Assembly (NCBI RefSeq): GCF_009712605.1
Contig: NZ_WASO01000001.1
Location: 62,001 to 126,000 of the forward strand
Length of the DNA: 64,000 bases
Direction of reading: 5' to 3'
Source: Paludibacter sp.
Lineage (GTDB): Bacteria; Bacteroidota; Bacteroidia; Bacteroidales; Paludibacteraceae
A program made the position numbers and the translations under genes. Of the stretch, positions 62,498-64,000 are shown piece after piece. Numbering within the stretch: position 1 is the first letter of the stretch; every line of letters begins with the position of its first letter. Below the pieces are notes generated by a model. That model saw only the letters and a program-made list of their open reading frames with translations. It made no database searches and had not been told where the DNA came from.

Positions 62498-63790
62498 ATG
62501 GATATTGAACAATTATACCAACATTTTGCCGTGTGCACATCGGTAACCACCGATAGCCGGAATTGCCCTGAAGGATCGTTGTTTTTTGCATTGAAAGGAG
62601 AGAGTTTCGACGGTAATAAATTTGCCCTTTCATCGCTCGAAAAGGGATGCCGTTATGCTGTGGTAGATGATCCGCAATATGCTATCGACGAACGCTTTCT
62701 CTTAGTAGAAAATTGCCTGGAAGCTTTGCAACAACTGGCAAAAGAACATCGTCTACGCCTGGGCACACCCATTGTGGGCATTACCGGCACTAATGGCAAG
62801 ACCACCACGAAAGAACTGATCGCAACGGTTCTTTCTAAAAAATACAACACGCTATTTACGCAAGGTAATCTCAACAATCATATCGGAGTGCCATTGACAC
62901 TGCTGGGTCTGAAGCCCGAACACGAGATGGCAGTGGTGGAGATGGGGGCCAATCACCCCGGTGAAATCAAGACTTTGGCCAATATTGCCTGTCCCGATTT
63001 CGGCATCATCACCAACGTGGGCAAGGCGCATCTTGAAGGTTTTGGGTCGTTCGAAGGGGTGATCCGTACCAAGGGCGAACTGTACGATTATATCCGGGAA
63101 AACAGAGGCTCTCTGTTTGTCAACCTCGACAATCTCATTTTGAACGACCTTTCCGCAACAATTACACGCGAGGGTTATGCGCTTTCGTCCGAAGAGGCAG
63201 CTATAAAGGGTCGCATTATCTCCGACGGGCCCTTCCTGAAACTGGCATGGAAACATAGCGAAGAAGCGATCGAATATACGGTGAATACGAATCTTATTGG
63301 CGAATACAATGCTGAAAATGTTCTGGCGGCTATTTGCATCGGTTCGCATTTCGGGGTTACTCCAGAAGAGATCAATGAGGCTCTGGAAACTTACCAGCCG
63401 ACAAACAATCGTTCTCAGTTTAAGAAGACAGAGAAGAACGAACTAATAATCGATGCTTACAATGCCAATCCGACCAGCATGAATGCTTCGGTGACCAATT
63501 TCAAACACATAAAAGCAGATAAGAAAGCCGTTATCCTTGGCGATATGTTCGAACTTGGCGACCAATCGGAAGAAGAGCACGAAAAGATAGTCGCTTTATT
63601 GAAAGAGTGCGGTTTCGACAAGGTTATTCTTGTGGGCGAACGCTTTGGAGCCATCCCATCGGATTTCATAAAGTTTGCTGAAACGGCTTCGCTGATGGAA
63701 TATCTGGAGCAAAACGCTATGGTCGGTTATACTGTTCTTGTAAAAGGATCACATGGTATGCGTCTCGATAAGTGCGTCGATAAATTATAA
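62498..63790 (+). CDS. murF: UDP-N-acetylmuramoyl-tripeptide--D-alanyl-D-alanine ligase
   Basis: MurF adds the D-Ala-D-Ala dipeptide to complete the stem peptide of the peptidoglycan precursor. The ATG at 62498 gives 430 residues; an earlier TTG is too close to the promoter. The N-terminal domain starts LYQHFAVCTSVTTDSRNCPEGSLFFALKG; the P-loop is ITGTNGKTTTKE near residue 95; VVEMGANHPGEIKTL and DAYNANPTSMNAS are family marks. The gene stands apart from other mur genes in this window and is followed after 54 bases by an O-methyltransferase gene. Confidence 0.95.
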   Translation: MDIEQLYQHFAVCTSVTTDSRNCPEGSLFFALKGESFDGNKFALSSLEKGCRYAVVDDPQYAIDERFLLVENCLEALQQLAKEHRLRLGTPIVGITGTNGKTTTKELIATVLSKKYNTLFTQGNLNNHIGVPLTLLGLKPEHEMAVVEMGANHPGEIKTLANIACPDFGIITNVGKAHLEGFGSFEGVIRTKGELYDYIRENRGSLFVNLDNLILNDLSATITREGYALSSEEAAIKGRIISDGPFLKLAWKHSEEAIEYTVNTNLIGEYNAENVLAAICIGSHFGVTPEEINEALETYQPTNNRSQFKKTEKNELIIDAYNANPTSMNASVTNFKHIKADKKAVILGDMFELGDQSEEEHEKIVALLKECGFDKVILVGERFGAIPSDFIKFAETASLMEYLEQNAMVGYTVLVKGSHGMRLDKCVDKL

Positions 63791-63844
63791 ATTTCTTGTA
63801 ACAATGTCTATGCTCTTTGTTCTTTAATCTTTGTTCTTTTCAAT

Positions 63845-64000
63845 ATGGACGTTATCGAAGAATATATCCTTCAACATATGGATCCCGAAGATGAGTTATT
63901 GTCACGGCTGTTTCGCGAAACTCATCTTACGCAAATCAACCCCCGGATGGCATCGGGGCATATGCAGGGACGATTGCTGACGATGTTGTGTCGTATGCTT
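63845..64000 (+). CDS. Class I SAM-dependent O-methyltransferase, N-terminal fragment
   Basis: The first 52 codons are in the window and the frame runs off its end. The visible sequence (MDVIEEYILQHMDPEDELLS, then RETHLTQINPRMASGHMQGRLL) is the N-terminal helix region of bacterial O-methyltransferases of the COMT/YrrM type. The SAM-binding motifs lie beyond the end. The spacing of 54 bases from murF and shared strand suggest co-transcription. Confidence 0.8.
   Translation, partial: MDVIEEYILQHMDPEDELLSRLFRETHLTQINPRMASGHMQGRLLTMLCRML

Overview
This 64 kb window is a chromosomal segment of a Bacteroidetes bacterium, most likely an anaerobic member of the Bacteroidales; I cannot fix the genus. 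The evidence is mutually consistent: promoters of the Bacteroidetes type (TAnnTTTG at -7, often TTTG or TTG about 19 bases upstream), GldA and GldG, the lineage-typical families DUF4251, DUF3256 and DUF2141, a glutamine synthetase of the GSII type, a lipoprotein TamA homologue (TamL) together with TamB, and pyruvate:ferredoxin oxidoreductase. Most of the window is ordinary core genome, densely packed on both strands.

Layout. 0-7 kb: end of cardiolipin synthase, then a cell-wall group (anmK, DUF4251 protein, murC), a stand-alone exosortase-family protein, gldA and a YitT transporter. 7-12.6 kb: the branched-chain amino acid genes ilvD, (CDF cation exporter), ilvB, ilvN, preceded by a leader peptide and a clear transcription attenuator. 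12.7-24 kb: pnp, a winged-helix regulator/membrane protein pair, a TonB-dependent-type outer membrane protein with a DUF2141 partner, glmS, rarA, a LysM glucosaminidase and a DUF3256 protein. 24-32 kb: tamB, a cyclophilin, a sirtuin, GSII glutamine synthetase and a small Lys-rich secreted protein. 32-38 kb: gldG, an XRE-cupin regulator, rfbD-rfbC-rfbA (dTDP-rhamnose), a KdsC-type phosphatase and tRNA-Gln. 38-52 kb: a CPA2 antiporter, a GH57 enzyme, tRNA-Ser, mltG, a YgjP-type protease, two related small lipoproteins, an AddB-like nuclease, tamL and a SpoIID-domain protein. 52-55 kb: an ammonium uptake operon (TorF porin, PII, Amt) behind a long leader. 55-64 kb: an AAA ATPase, nifJ, a small AT-rich accessory patch with two genes, then murF and the start of an O-methyltransferase.

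How the genes work together. Nitrogen assimilation is represented by Amt, PII and GSII. Envelope biogenesis is the largest theme: murC, murF, glmS, anmK, mltG, TamL/TamB, LPS and rhamnose sugar genes. The two most interesting places are the ilv attenuator at 7027-7160, where leader peptide, antiterminator and terminator can all be read by eye, and the patch at 60.66-62.25 kb, where a DMP19-family lipoprotein gene and a DUF3795 gene are bordered by long imperfect palindromes whose ends match the logic of integron cassettes, with no integrase in view. No CRISPR array, transposase, phage gene or rRNA was seen.
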